NCBI RefSeq assembly: GCF_026167665.1
Contig: NZ_CP098740.1
Span: 3,844,001 to 3,908,000 of the forward strand
Direction of reading: 5' to 3'
DNA: 64,000 nt
DNA from: Streptomyces drozdowiczii
GTDB taxonomy: Bacteria; Actinomycetota; Actinomycetes; Streptomycetales; Streptomycetaceae
The notes below the pieces were generated by a model. The model did no database searches. It saw only the letters and a list, made by a program, of their open reading frames with translations, and had not been told where the DNA came from. Of this stretch, positions 47,979 to 57,236 are shown in pieces. Position numbers and translations under genes: made by a program. Numbering within the stretch: the first letter of the stretch is position 1; each line of letters starts with the position of its first letter.

Positions 47979-48563
47979 CTACCGGGGGGTTTCCGGGTCG
48001 TGGGCCCGGGTGACCAGTTCGACGGCGACTTCGAGAGCGGCCTTGCGCTTCTCCTCGGGGTCGCCTTCGACGTCCCTGAGCGCGAGCATCCCGGCGTGCA
48101 GGGTGAAGAGCGCGCTGAAGCAGCGCACCTGGTCGGTGAGCGGGGCGTCCGGTTCCTTGATGAGGTCCACCAGGCCGAGGACCCGGTGCTTGATCGTGTC
48201 GCCGATGCTCAGATCCCGTACCGTCGCCTGGTTCTCCTGCATGAAGCGGAAGAGCGGGGCGGCGTCCGCCATCGCGTTGCTGTAGCGGTGGAGCAGTTCC
48301 GTCTTGGTCTCCAGGGTGCGCGGCTGCGTCTCGCCCCAGGCGATCAGCTCCTCCACCGGCCGGTTCAGGTCCTCGAAGATGGAGACGAGGATGTCTTCCT
48401 TCGTCTTGAAGTGGTAGTAGAGCGCCGCCTTGGTGACGTCGAGCTTCTCGGCGATCTCCCGGAGCGAGGTCTTCTCGTAGCCCTGCTCGGCGAAGAGCCC
48501 CAGGGCGACGTCCTGGATGCGCTGGCGGGTGTTGCCCCGGCGCGGCTGCGGCGTGCTGCCCAT
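47979..48563 (-). CDS. TetR-family repressor, divergent from an MFS transporter
   Basis: 194 residues. The helix-turn-helix is TSLREIAEKLDVTKAALYYHFKTKEDIL (read in two parts: helix 2 and recognition helix VTKAALYYHF). The C-terminal ligand-binding domain is generic. ATG 48563. Together with the transporter gene 48687 onward it forms a classical divergon, with paired operators between. It probably represses both genes until a drug or metabolite binds. Confidence 0.92.
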   Translation of the reverse strand: MGSTPQPRRGNTRQRIQDVALGLFAEQGYEKTSLREIAEKLDVTKAALYYHFKTKEDILVSIFEDLNRPVEELIAWGETQPRTLETKTELLHRYSNAMADAAPLFRFMQENQATVRDLSIGDTIKHRVLGLVDLIKEPDAPLTDQVRCFSALFTLHAGMLALRDVEGDPEEKRKAALEVAVELVTRAHDPETPR

Positions 48564-48580
48564 GGTGCTCTCCCAATCAA

Positions 48581-48651
48581 CTTACTTGACGCCCGGCTAG
48601 TTACGGGGCTACCTTCCTCCAGTGTAAGCAACTAGCCGGGCGGCAAGTAAG
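48581..48651. promoter_or_regulatory. Paired inverted operators for the TetR regulator
   Basis: Two 22-base arms, 48581-48602 and 48630-48651, are inverse complements with one mismatch and a 27-base spacer. Each arm itself resembles a palindrome (ACTTG near one end, CTAGT near the other), as TetR half-sites do. One copy lies near the regulator start and the other near the transporter, so the regulator should control both. Confidence 0.75.
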
Positions 48652-48686
48652 GGCCCGGTGGCAGGGTGACTGGGGAGTTGGGGAAG

Positions 48687-50270
48687 ATGGCGGACCTGAT
48701 CAAGACGGCGGACGGGAAGGCGGGCGGCACACCGGCCACGAAGGCGGAGCCACCGGCTCCGCCGCAGCGCAGCGTCCGGGTGGTGGTGCTCGCCCTGATG
48801 ATCGCCATGCTGCTCGCGATGCTCGACAACCTGATCGTCGGCACCGCGATGCCGACCATCGTCGGTGACCTCGGCGGCCTCGAACACCTCTCGTGGGTCG
48901 TCACCGCGTACACCCTGGCCACCGCCGCGTCCACGCCCATCTGGGGCAAGCTCGGCGACATGTACGGACGCAAGGGCATCTTCCTCACGTCCATCGTGAT
49001 CTTCCTGATCGGCTCGGTCCTCAGCGGCATGGCCCAGGACATGGGCCAGCTCATCGGCTTCCGGGCGATCCAGGGCCTCGGCGCCGGCGGTCTGATGGTC
49101 GGCGTCATGGCGATCATCGGCGACCTCGTGCCGCCCCGCGAGCGCGGCAAGTACCAGGGCATGATGGCCGGCGTGATGGCCATCGCCATGATCGGCGGAC
49201 CGCTGGTCGGCGGCACCATCACCGACCACCTCGGCTGGCGCTGGAGCTTCTACATCAACCTGCCGCTCGGCGCCGTCGCCCTCGTCATGATCACCGCGGT
49301 GCTGCACCTGCCCAAGCGCGAGCGCACCAAGCGGAACGTCGACTACCTCGGCGCCGCGCTGCTCACCATCGGCATCACCGCGATCGTGCTGGTCACCACC
49401 TGGGGCGGTTCCGAGTACGACTGGAACTCCGCGGTCATCATGGAGCTCATCGCGATCGGCGTCGCCGCGCTGGCCGGCTTCCTCTTCGTGGAGACGAAGG
49501 CCGCCGAGCCGATCATCCCGCTCCACATATTCCGCAACCGCAACTTCACGCTCATGTCCGTGGTCGGCTTCATGGCCGGGTTCGTGATGTTCGGCGCGGT
49601 GCTGTTCCTGCCGCTCTACCAGCAGTCCGTGCAGCACGCCTCCGCGACCAACTCGGGGCTGCTGCTCCTGCCGATGCTGCTGTCCATGATGGTCGTCTCG
49701 CTCATCGCGGGCCGGGTCACCACCAGCACCGGCAAGTACAAGGTCTTCCCCGTCGTGGGCTCGATCCTCATGGTCATCGGCCTCTTCCTGCTCGCGCAGA
49801 TGGACACCGGCACCAGCCGCTTCACCTCCGGGCTCTACATGGCGGTGCTCGGCGCCGGCATGGGCTTCCTGATGCAGATCACGATGCTCGTCGCGCAGAA
49901 CAGCGTCGAGCTGAAGGACATGGGCGTCGCCTCCTCCTCGACCACCCTGTTCCGCACGCTCGGCAGCTCCTTCGGCGTCGCCATCATGGGCGCGCTGTTC
50001 ACCGGCAAGGTCCAGGACGAGATGGCGGCCCACGGCGGCGGCGCGGCCACCGCGCACTCCGCCCAGCTGGACGCGGCGAGCCTGGCCAAGCTGCCTGTCC
50101 CGGTGCGCGAGGCGTACGAGTTCGCGGTGTCGTCCGGCACCCACATCGCGTTCCTCGTCGGCGCGTCCGTCGGCCTGGTCGCGGTCGTCGCCTCCCTGTT
50201 CGTCAAGGAGGTCCCGCTGCGGGGCGCCGGTCCCGAGGCCAAGCCCGCCCCGGCGGTCGCGGAGATCTGA
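48687..50270 (+). CDS. MFS multidrug efflux transporter, DHA2 (EmrB/QacA) type
   Basis: 527 residues with about 14 membrane helices. The motif LDNLIVGTAMPTIVGDL is motif D1, GKLGDMYGRKG is motif A, and IGGPLVGGTITDHLGWRW is the antiporter motif C region. The product should export drugs or metabolites against protons. ATG 48687 has GGGGAG nine bases upstream; a GTG at 48666 is less likely. A perfect terminator follows. Regulation by the divergent TetR is strongly suggested by the operators between them. Confidence 0.93.
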   Translation: MADLIKTADGKAGGTPATKAEPPAPPQRSVRVVVLALMIAMLLAMLDNLIVGTAMPTIVGDLGGLEHLSWVVTAYTLATAASTPIWGKLGDMYGRKGIFLTSIVIFLIGSVLSGMAQDMGQLIGFRAIQGLGAGGLMVGVMAIIGDLVPPRERGKYQGMMAGVMAIAMIGGPLVGGTITDHLGWRWSFYINLPLGAVALVMITAVLHLPKRERTKRNVDYLGAALLTIGITAIVLVTTWGGSEYDWNSAVIMELIAIGVAALAGFLFVETKAAEPIIPLHIFRNRNFTLMSVVGFMAGFVMFGAVLFLPLYQQSVQHASATNSGLLLLPMLLSMMVVSLIAGRVTTSTGKYKVFPVVGSILMVIGLFLLAQMDTGTSRFTSGLYMAVLGAGMGFLMQITMLVAQNSVELKDMGVASSSTTLFRTLGSSFGVAIMGALFTGKVQDEMAAHGGGAATAHSAQLDAASLAKLPVPVREAYEFAVSSGTHIAFLVGASVGLVAVVASLFVKEVPLRGAGPEAKPAPAVAEI

Positions 50271-50282
50271 CCGGCACGGCTG

Positions 50283-50327
50283 TACGAGGAGGGCCCCGGG
50301 ACCACGCGTCCCGGGGCCCTCCTCGTA
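50283..50327. terminator. Bidirectional terminator between the MFS gene and cseC
   Basis: A perfect 20-bp inverted repeat, starting TACGAGGAGGGCCCCGGGAC (50283-50302), with a 5-base loop and complement at 50308-50327. The cseC stop begins on the next base, so both convergent genes can end here. Confidence 0.88.
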
Positions 50328-51668
50328 TCAGCTCCCCGGCTCCGGGCTCCGCTGCTCCGCGAACTGGAGCATCGGATAGCTGCCCGTGGCCGTCGGCGCG
50401 TGCTCGGGCAGCCACAGCACCGCGACCGCCCCGCCGCTGCCCTCCGCCGCCCCCTCCGGCGCCGCGTTCCGGAAGGTCAGCCGGGCCCCGAGCACCCGGG
50501 CCTGACCCGCCGCGATCGTCAGCCCGAGACCGTGCCCGTGCCCGGCCCGGTCGGTCGACCCGGTACGGAACCGGCTCGGCCCCTCCCGCAGCAGCGCCGC
50601 CGGGAAACCGGGCCCGTGGTCGCGGACCCGGACCACCCGGCCCTCGACCGTCACCTCCACCGGGGTCGACCCGTGCTTGGCCGCGTTGCCCAGCAGGTTG
50701 CCCAGGATGCGTTCCAGGCGGCGCGGGTCCGTGTTGACCCAGGAGTCGTGCACGACCTGCACCCGGACCTCCGGGTCCAGCAGCGCGACCCGGCGGCTGA
50801 CGAACTCACCGAGCGCGATCTCCTGGAGCTCGGCCCGCTCCGAAGCGCTGTCCAGCCGGGCCACCTCGAGCACGTCCTCGACCAGCGTGCGCATCGCCTG
50901 GGCCCGGTCCCGCACCAGCTCCGTCGGGCGGCCAGGCGGCAGCAGCTCGGCGGCCGTGAGCAGCCCGGTCACCGGCGTACGCAGCTCGTGCGCGATGTCC
51001 GCGGTGACCCGGCGCTCCGCCTCGATCCGCCCGTTCAGCGCGTCGGTCAGCGCGTCCACCGCACCGGCCAGCTCGTCCGTCTCGTCGCGCACGACCCCGC
51101 CGACCGCGTCCCTGACCCGGACGTCCGTGTTGCCCTGGGCGACCTTGCCGGCCGCCGCGGCCGCCTTGCGCAGCCGGCGCGAGAGCTGGCCGCCGATCAG
51201 CACGCCCAGCGCGGAGCCGCCGAGGACCACCGAGACCGAACCGATGATCAGGGCCCGGTCCAGGTCGCCCATGATCGTGGTCGAGCGGTCCGCGAACCGG
51301 GTGTGCAGCGACAGCACGTTCCCGTTGCCCACCGGCACGGCCGCCCAGACGTCGGGCACCCCGCCGGAGTCCTCCACATGCGTGGCGCGGCGGTTGCGGC
51401 GGACCTCCTCGCGCAGGCTCCGCGGCATCGTCGGATCGTTGAGCTTCGCCCCGAACCGGGGGTCCGCCTTCTTCGTCTTCTTCGCCTCGTACAGCAGCTG
51501 CGCGTAGGTCAGCCGCTCCAGCTGGACCTCGCGGGCGTTCTCCAGCATCGAGACGCGGGCCGCGTTGTGCACCACCAGGCTCAGCGCGACCGCGATCAGC
51601 GCGCCGACCGCCGCGATGGCGATGCTGATCTTCCAGCGGACACCCGTCCGCAGGGCGGGCCGCCTCAT
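50328..51668 (-). CDS. cseC: Sensor histidine kinase CseC
   Basis: 446 residues. Two membrane helices (residues about 13-34 and 138-160) bracket an extracytoplasmic sensor domain of about 100 residues. HAMP follows, then the phospho-acceptor His227 in DIAHELRTP, and an ATPase domain with NLLGNAAKHG, RDHGPGFP and GHGLGLTIA. In S. coelicolor this kinase senses cell-wall stress and activates sigE through CseB. ATG 51668 overlaps the cseB stop (ATGA). Confidence 0.94.
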   Translation of the reverse strand: MRRPALRTGVRWKISIAIAAVGALIAVALSLVVHNAARVSMLENAREVQLERLTYAQLLYEAKKTKKADPRFGAKLNDPTMPRSLREEVRRNRRATHVEDSGGVPDVWAAVPVGNGNVLSLHTRFADRSTTIMGDLDRALIIGSVSVVLGGSALGVLIGGQLSRRLRKAAAAAGKVAQGNTDVRVRDAVGGVVRDETDELAGAVDALTDALNGRIEAERRVTADIAHELRTPVTGLLTAAELLPPGRPTELVRDRAQAMRTLVEDVLEVARLDSASERAELQEIALGEFVSRRVALLDPEVRVQVVHDSWVNTDPRRLERILGNLLGNAAKHGSTPVEVTVEGRVVRVRDHGPGFPAALLREGPSRFRTGSTDRAGHGHGLGLTIAAGQARVLGARLTFRNAAPEGAAEGSGGAVAVLWLPEHAPTATGSYPMLQFAEQRSPEPGS

Positions 51669-52369
51669 GCCCGGAGCTTGTAGCCGAAGCCGCGGACCGT
51701 CTCGATCCGGTCCTGGCCGATCTTCGTGCGCAGCCGCTGCACATGGACGTCCACGACCCGGGTGTCCCCGCCCCAGCCGTAGTCCCAGACCCGTTCGAGC
51801 AGCTTGTCGCGGGAGAGCACGGTGCCGGGCGCCGAGGAGAATTCGAGCAGCAGCCGCATCTCGGTCGGCGTCAGCGCCACCTGCGCACCGCCCCTGCGGA
51901 CCTCCATGCCCTCGGTGTCGACCTCCAGGTCCCCGAAGACCAGCACCCCGCCGACGGCCTCGGGCTCCGGCTGCCCGCCGTCCGCCCGGCCGCCCGACGC
52001 ATGGCCGAAGCGGCGCAGCACTGCCCGGATCCGGGCCACCAGGACCGCCCCGTCGAAGGGCTTGGTCACGTAGTCGTCCGCGCCGGCCTCCAGGCCGAGG
52101 ACCACGTCGATCGAGTCGGCCCGCGCCGACAGCATGATCACCGGGACCGTCGACTCGTCCCGGATGCGGCGGCACAGGCTGACCCCGTCCAGACCGGGGA
52201 CCATGACGTCGAGCAGCGCGATGTCGGGGCGGTCCGCCCGGAAGGCTTCGAGGCCGGCCAGCCCGTCGGGCACCGCGGTGACCGCGAAGCCGACCCGTTC
52301 CAGCGCGAGCTGGGTGGCCTCGCGGATGACGTCGTCGTCCTCGACGAACAGCACATGGGTCTCGGCCAT
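51665..52369 (-). CDS. cseB: Response regulator CseB, OmpR type
   Basis: 234 residues from ATG 52369 (MAETHVLFVEDDD) behind GAGGGC. The receiver has phospho-acceptor Asp54 (ALLDVMVPG) and Lys in DDYVTKPF. The C-terminal winged helix shows LTPTEMRLLLEF and VDVHVQRLRTKIG. It should activate the sigE promoter upstream of this same operon. The stop overlaps cseC by four bases and the cseA stop lies 10 bases before its start. Confidence 0.95.
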   Translation of the reverse strand: MAETHVLFVEDDDVIREATQLALERVGFAVTAVPDGLAGLEAFRADRPDIALLDVMVPGLDGVSLCRRIRDESTVPVIMLSARADSIDVVLGLEAGADDYVTKPFDGAVLVARIRAVLRRFGHASGGRADGGQPEPEAVGGVLVFGDLEVDTEGMEVRRGGAQVALTPTEMRLLLEFSSAPGTVLSRDKLLERVWDYGWGGDTRVVDVHVQRLRTKIGQDRIETVRGFGYKLRA

Positions 52370-52379
52370 CGGAAAGCCC

Positions 52380-53105
52380 TCAGTTCCTCGGCGGTTCCGT
52401 GGGCTCGGGAAGGTCCCCGTCACCGGCGCCCACGGCCCGGTTGAAGTCGTTGCGCACCCGGTCCTGCTCGGTGAACCGGCCGTTCGCCCAGTGGTACGTG
52501 ATCACCTCGTCGCCCGAGGGATAGGCCACCGAGTCCTTCTTCTCGTACACCTGGGTCGTCACCACCAGGTCCCCGCGGTCGATGGTGCCGTAGACGGCCG
52601 GCTGCTCGACGGTGAAGACGTTCTCGTACGTCCCGTCGGCGCGCGGCCGGTAGACATAGGTGCCGACCCCCACGGAGTCGCCGCAGGTCATCACGTTGAC
52701 CACGACGTCGGCGGACGCGCCGCCGGTGATCCTGCCGTACGAGGTGTCCACCGGATACTCGTCGCCGCTGCACGCCTTCAGGTCCATCCGGACCCGCCCG
52801 CTCACCTTCGGATCGGCCTTGAGCAGCGCCACCGCGTCCACCCGGGGCGCGGGCTTCGCCGTCGAGGCGGCCGTGGTGCTCGGGGTGACCCGGACGACCG
52901 GCTCGGCACCCGCCGGGCCCTCGTCCCGGGTCCCCGTGCCGCCGGTGGAGCAGCTGACGGCGAACAGCCCGAAGACGGCGAGGCCGGCCAGGGCCGCGCT
53001 GCTCGCCGCCCAGCCGGTCAGCAGGCGTCTGCCGACGCCCGCGCTTCCCCCGCCTGTCGTGCCGGTGACCGTGCCCTCGTCACCGCTGCCTGTCAGGCCG
53101 CGCAC
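52380..53105 (-). CDS. cseA: CseA, lipoprotein modulator of the SigE stress system
   Basis: About 241 residues from GTG 53105, which would overlap the sigE 3' end by 13 bases. A hydrophobic segment ends in AVSC (FGLFAVSCSTGG), a plausible lipobox. The mature domain, rich in Thr/Asp/Val, includes KACSGDEYPVDTSYGRITGG and two further cysteines. In S. coelicolor CseA is an extracytoplasmic lipoprotein that damps sigE expression. The exact start is uncertain because no in-frame ATG is near. Confidence 0.88.
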   Translation of the reverse strand: MRGLTGSGDEGTVTGTTGGGSAGVGRRLLTGWAASSAALAGLAVFGLFAVSCSTGGTGTRDEGPAGAEPVVRVTPSTTAASTAKPAPRVDAVALLKADPKVSGRVRMDLKACSGDEYPVDTSYGRITGGASADVVVNVMTCGDSVGVGTYVYRPRADGTYENVFTVEQPAVYGTIDRGDLVVTTQVYEKKDSVAYPSGDEVITYHWANGRFTEQDRVRNDFNRAVGAGDGDLPEPTEPPRN

Positions 53106-53641
53106 CGCTCCCGCCCCCGCTCCTCGGCGAGCCGGGCATCCCGGCTCGCCGCTTCCCTGTTCTCCAGCTCCTGGCGCAGCCGCGCCAGCGCACGGTGCAG
53201 CGTGCTCTTCACCGTACCGGCCGACATGCCGAGCGCCGCGGCCGTCTCCTCCGTGCTCATCTGCTCCCAGTGTCGCAGGACGACGACACTGCGCTGCTTG
53301 GGAGCCAGCACGCCCAGGATGTCCATCAGCAGGGCGCGGTCGGCGCGCTGCTCGGTGCCGTCCTCGATGCTCGCGTCCGGCAGCTGCTCGGTGGGCACCT
53401 CGTCCAGCTTGCGCGCCCGCCACCACTCGGTGCGGGTGTTGATCATGACGCGGCGCAGATAGGCGTCGGCGAGGGACTTGTCCTCGATGCGGTCCCAGCG
53501 GCCGTAGGTCCGGGCCAGCGCGGTCTGGAGCAGGTCCTGGGCGTCCACCGGGTCCGGGACGAGCCGGCGCGCACTGCGCAGCAGCGCCTCCTGCCGGGTC
53601 CGTACGTACTCCTCGAAGCCGAGCACCTCGCCCTGCGCCAT
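53093..53641 (-). CDS. sigE: ECF sigma factor SigE
   Basis: 182 residues from ATG 53641 with GGAGG eight bases upstream. Sigma region 2 is EALLRSARRLVPDPVDAQDL with AYLRRVMINTRTEWWR, and region 4 is PKQRSVVVLRHWEQMSTEE with SAGTVKSTLHRAL. The sequence is close to S. coelicolor SigE as I remember it. It directs cell-envelope stress genes. There is no cognate anti-sigma; control is through CseBC and CseA downstream. First gene of the four-gene operon. Confidence 0.96.
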   Translation of the reverse strand: MAQGEVLGFEEYVRTRQEALLRSARRLVPDPVDAQDLLQTALARTYGRWDRIEDKSLADAYLRRVMINTRTEWWRARKLDEVPTEQLPDASIEDGTEQRADRALLMDILGVLAPKQRSVVVLRHWEQMSTEETAAALGMSAGTVKSTLHRALARLRQELENREAASRDARLAEERGRERCAA

Positions 53642-53846
53642 CACAACCGCCTCCATCCCCGTGGATCCCCGTTGAACCGCTCGTACCGCCGTCCGCCGGT
53701 GGTCGTTCCGGCTGACGTCGCAGACGCTACGGAGCGGTTGTCACGAGGCTGTGCGGGGCAGCCGTAGGCGGGCGCACGGCTGTCCATCGGTTGTGTAACA
53801 GCGCGGGGAGGAGACCGGACAAACGATCCCGCGCCGGACGCGCGAA

Positions 53847-53889
53847 AGGGCCCGCCCACCCCGTCATTGTCACGGGGAGGGCGGGCCCT
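53847..53889. terminator. Terminator downstream of mutY
   Basis: AGGGCCCGCCC-A-CCCCGT (from 53847) pairs with ACGGGG-A-GGGCGGGCCCT (to 53889), leaving only an A/A mismatch and a 7-base loop. It follows the mutY stop (53948) in the direction of transcription and isolates sigE. Confidence 0.8.
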
Positions 53890-53947
53890 GTCCGCCGTTG
53901 TTACGAAGGCGGGCGGACGCTGTTACGCGGGTGGGACGGCCCGGCCC

Positions 53948-54850
53948 TCAGGTCAGCGGCAGCCGGTAGCGGCCACCGGCCAGCGGCTCCACCAGGCCGT
54001 CGGCGACCAGCCCGTCCAGCGCGCGGGCGCGCTGCACCGGCTCGTCCCACACCGCGTCGAGCGCCGCCTGCGGCACCGGGCCGACCGCGTCGCGCAGCAC
54101 GGCGAGGAGCCGGCCGCGCACCTGCCGGTCCGTGCCGGCGTAGGTCTGGCCCCGGCGCGGCGGCCCCTGGTGCGCGGGCTTCCCGGCCAGCCGCCAGGCG
54201 CACTGCTCCGCGATCGGGCAGCGCGAGCAGTCCTCGTTCTTCGCGGTGCAGACGAGGGCGCCCAGCTCCATCGTGGCCGCCGCCCAGCGGGCCGCCCGCT
54301 CGTCCTCGTCGGGCAGCAGCTCCCGGGCGAGCCTGCGTTCGGCGGCGGTCGTCGCGTTCGGCGGGTACTGGATGCCGGTCGCGGCCCGTGCGAAGACCCG
54401 GCGGACGTTGGTGTCGAGGACGGCGTGACGCTGCCGGTACGCGAACGAGGCCACGGCCGCCGCCGTGTACTCGCCGATGCCGGGCAGGGCGAGGAGCTGG
54501 GCGTGCTCACTCGGTACGTCTCCGCCATGGCGTTCCGTTATCGCCTGGGCGGCCCCGTGGAGCCGCAGAGCGCGGCGCGGGTAGCCGAGCCGGCCCCAGG
54601 CGCGGACCGCCTCGCCGGGCGGCTCGGCCGCGAGGTCGGCGGGGCGCGGCCAGCGGGCGAGCCACTGCTCGTAGACCGGGAGGACCCGGCTGACGGGGGT
54701 CTGCTGCAGCATGAACTCGCTCACCATCACACCCCAGGCGCCCGCTTCGGGGCGGCGCCAGGGCAGATCGCGGGCGTGCTGGTCGAACCACCCGATCACG
54801 GGGGCGTGGAGGGAGGCGGGGGGCGTCTGTGTCGCAGTCGTGGCAGTCAT
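53948..54850 (-). CDS. mutY: A/G-specific adenine DNA glycosylase MutY
   Basis: Removes adenine mispaired with 8-oxoguanine. 300 residues. The helix-hairpin-helix with catalytic Asp is LPGIGEYTAAAVASFAYRQ and VLDTNVRRVFAR; the [4Fe-4S] ligands are in CTAKNEDCSRCPIAEQC. The early catalytic Glu lies in SEFMLQQTPVSRVLP. The C-terminus is shorter than in E. coli MutY, which has a NUDIX-like 8-oxoG domain of about 120 residues, and instead ends with a small winged-helix-like segment. ATG 54850. Confidence 0.94.
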   Translation of the reverse strand: MTATTATQTPPASLHAPVIGWFDQHARDLPWRRPEAGAWGVMVSEFMLQQTPVSRVLPVYEQWLARWPRPADLAAEPPGEAVRAWGRLGYPRRALRLHGAAQAITERHGGDVPSEHAQLLALPGIGEYTAAAVASFAYRQRHAVLDTNVRRVFARAATGIQYPPNATTAAERRLARELLPDEDERAARWAAATMELGALVCTAKNEDCSRCPIAEQCAWRLAGKPAHQGPPRRGQTYAGTDRQVRGRLLAVLRDAVGPVPQAALDAVWDEPVQRARALDGLVADGLVEPLAGGRYRLPLT

Positions 54851-55102
54851 CGCACCTTCGATCCTGACACGGCGTTCCGGTTACAGGCCCCACGCCCCGC
54901 GAGCCGTTGCGGCAACTGGCCGATGGCCCGTTTTCCGCCCGCCTCGGCGCGCTCACCGTGCGCAAACGTTTCGTCGCAGGGGGTCACATCGCGCGCTTCC
55001 GGTGCCCGAACTGGCCCTCGCGGGATGATGATCCGGAAAACTTGGGGATCAAGGCGGCGGGTGGGGCGGGAGTTGGGCCGGATCTCTCGTACAGTTTGCG
55101 CC

Positions 55103-55951
55103 GTGGGATCTCTGCGCAATCCGATCGGTCCGCTACCCTCCAGCATCTACTGGCGACGGAGGGCGGTCGCGGCGGCCCTGGTCGTGCTGCTCGCGCTGCT
55201 GATCGCATGGGCCGTCACCTCCGGTGGCGGCAACGGAGACCACCACGACGACTCCAAACCGCCTGGCTCAGGACCCGCCGGATCGATCACGCCCGGACCC
55301 TCCGGTTCCGGCCCCGCGATCACCGAACAGCCCGGCGGGAGCGGCGAGTCGGACGGCTCCGGCGGCAGCGGCGGTGACAAGGACGGCAGTTCGGGCGGCG
55401 GTTCCGCCGGTACGGGCGGCTCCTCGGGTTCCTCGGACGCCAACGGCGCTGGCCAGGACACCGGTTCGGGTTCCGCTTCCGGTTCCGCCGGCTCCGGTAC
55501 GGGCGAAGGCGCGCAGGCCGCGCGTCCGGCCCCGGCCGGCTCCTCGCTCCCCGACTGCACCGCCGGGGCGATCCGGATCTCCCTGAAGACCGAACTCAGC
55601 TACGCCCCCGACGAGAAGCCGAAGTTCCGGCTGTTCGTCACGAACACCTCGTCCACCGCCTGCAAGGCCGACTTCGGGCCGAAGAGCGCGGTACTCACCG
55701 TCACCGAGGCGGGCGGGGACGACGACGAGGTCTGGTCGTCCAAGGACTGCCCGCGCAATCCCAAGCCCGCCCTGATCGAGGTGCCCGCCGGGACGACCGT
55801 CGTGCACACCGTGGAGTGGGACCGGGCGAAGAGCGCCCCCAAGTGCGCGACGCCGCCGCCGGGCAAGGCCAAGCCGGGCACGTACCTCGTGGAGGCCAAG
55901 GCCCCGGGCCAGCCGGTGCAGCGCGCCTCGTTCGTCCTCGCGAAGGACTGA
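55103..55951 (+). CDS. Secreted or membrane-anchored Ser/Gly-rich protein
   Basis: 282 residues from GTG 55103 (MGSLRNPIGPLPSS). A positively charged N-terminus and one membrane helix (AVAAALVVLLALLIAWAV) anchor it. Residues about 45-155 are a low-complexity Ser/Gly/Asp linker. The C-terminal domain of about 125 residues has two cysteine pairs (SLPDCTAG, STACKADFG, SSKDCPRNP, APKCATPP) and an immunoglobulin-like beta pattern. It resembles DUF4232-type or similar wall-associated domains; no function is claimed. ATG 55025 is a longer alternative. It converges on disA. Confidence 0.78.
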   Translation: MGSLRNPIGPLPSSIYWRRRAVAAALVVLLALLIAWAVTSGGGNGDHHDDSKPPGSGPAGSITPGPSGSGPAITEQPGGSGESDGSGGSGGDKDGSSGGGSAGTGGSSGSSDANGAGQDTGSGSASGSAGSGTGEGAQAARPAPAGSSLPDCTAGAIRISLKTELSYAPDEKPKFRLFVTNTSSTACKADFGPKSAVLTVTEAGGDDDEVWSSKDCPRNPKPALIEVPAGTTVVHTVEWDRAKSAPKCATPPPGKAKPGTYLVEAKAPGQPVQRASFVLAKD

Positions 55952-55986
55952 GCGCCGGGGCGTGCGCCCCGGGGGAGCGCCGGGGG

Positions 55987-57111
55987 CTACACGTACCGTT
56001 CGAGGATGGACGACTCGGCCAGCCGGGACAGGCCCTCGCGCACGCTGCGCGCCCGGGCCTCGCCGACCCCGTCCACCGTCTGGAGGTCGTCCACGCTCGC
56101 CGCGAGCAGCTTCTGCAGACCGCCGAAGTGCTCCACGAGCCGGTCGATGATCGCGCCCGGCAGCCGCGGCACCTTCGCCAGCAGCCGGAAACCGCGCGGC
56201 GACACCGCCGAGTCCAGCGTCTCGGGCGAACCGCTGTAGCCCAGCGCCCGCGCCACCACCGGGAGTTCGAGCAGCTCGGTGTGGGTCAGCGAGTCCAGCT
56301 CGGTCAGCGCCTCCGCCACCGTGCGCGAGCGCTTCGCGGTCGGCTCCGGCACGTAGTCCCGCACGACCAGCTCGCGTTCCGGCTCCACGCCCGCGATCAG
56401 CTCGTCCAGCTGGAGCGAGAGCAGCCGCCCGTCGGTGCCGAGCTCCACCACGTACTCCGCGATCTCCGTCGCGATCCGGCGGACCATCTCCAGGCGCTGG
56501 GCCACCGCCGTCACGTCCCGGACGGTCACCAGGTCCTCGATCTCCAGCGCGGAGAGCGTCCCGGCGACCTCGTCCAGCCGCAGCTTGTACCGCTCCAGCG
56601 TCGCGAGGGCCTGGTTGGCGCGGGACAGGATCGCCGCCGACTCCTCCAGGACCCGCCGCTCCCCGTTCACGTACAGCGCGATCAGGCGCATCGACTGGGA
56701 GACCGAGACGACCGGGAAATTGCACTGCTTGGAGACCCGGTCCGCCGTGCGGTGCCGGGTGCCGGTCTCCTCGGTGGGGATCGACGCGTCCGGGACCAGC
56801 TGCACCCCGGCGCGCAGGATCTTGGTCATGTCCTTGTCGAGGATCAGGGCGCCGTCCAGCTTGGCCAGCTCCCGCAGCCGGGTCGCGGTGAACTCCACGT
56901 CCAGCACGAAGCCGCCCGTGCACATCGACTCGACGGTCTTGTCCATGCCGAGCACGATCAGACCCCCGGTGTTGCCGCGGAGAATGCGCTCCAGGCCGTC
57001 CCGCAGGGCCATTCCGGGCGCGACGGCGCTCAACGAGGCGCGCATCAGCGCCTCGTTGCCCGTGGTTTGGCCGGACTTTCCGGGCGATGCTGCCCGGTCG
57101 CTGGCTGCCAC
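55987..57111 (-). CDS. disA: DNA integrity scanning diadenylate cyclase DisA
   Basis: Makes c-di-AMP from two ATP and scans DNA for damage. 374 residues. The DAC domain has DGALILD at 86-92 and GTRHRTADR with RHR at 119-121. A helical spine and a C-terminal helix-hairpin-helix DNA-binding domain follow ([22 protein letters not shown]). GTG 57111 has AGGAG upstream. It lies 125 bases after radA on the same strand, the disA-radA pairing known from Bacillus and mycobacteria, where RadA influences DisA. Confidence 0.97.
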   Translation of the reverse strand: MAASDRAASPGKSGQTTGNEALMRASLSAVAPGMALRDGLERILRGNTGGLIVLGMDKTVESMCTGGFVLDVEFTATRLRELAKLDGALILDKDMTKILRAGVQLVPDASIPTEETGTRHRTADRVSKQCNFPVVSVSQSMRLIALYVNGERRVLEESAAILSRANQALATLERYKLRLDEVAGTLSALEIEDLVTVRDVTAVAQRLEMVRRIATEIAEYVVELGTDGRLLSLQLDELIAGVEPERELVVRDYVPEPTAKRSRTVAEALTELDSLTHTELLELPVVARALGYSGSPETLDSAVSPRGFRLLAKVPRLPGAIIDRLVEHFGGLQKLLAASVDDLQTVDGVGEARARSVREGLSRLAESSILERYV

Positions 57112-57236
57112 TGCACTCCTCCGGTCACAGGTTTGCGGTGCCCTCGTGGCCTGTCGCTACGGAGCAGGCCCAATTCAATCGAAGGACCCTACGTCCCTCG
57201 TACCGTTCGTACGGACGGGCGAGACCAGGGCAAAGT

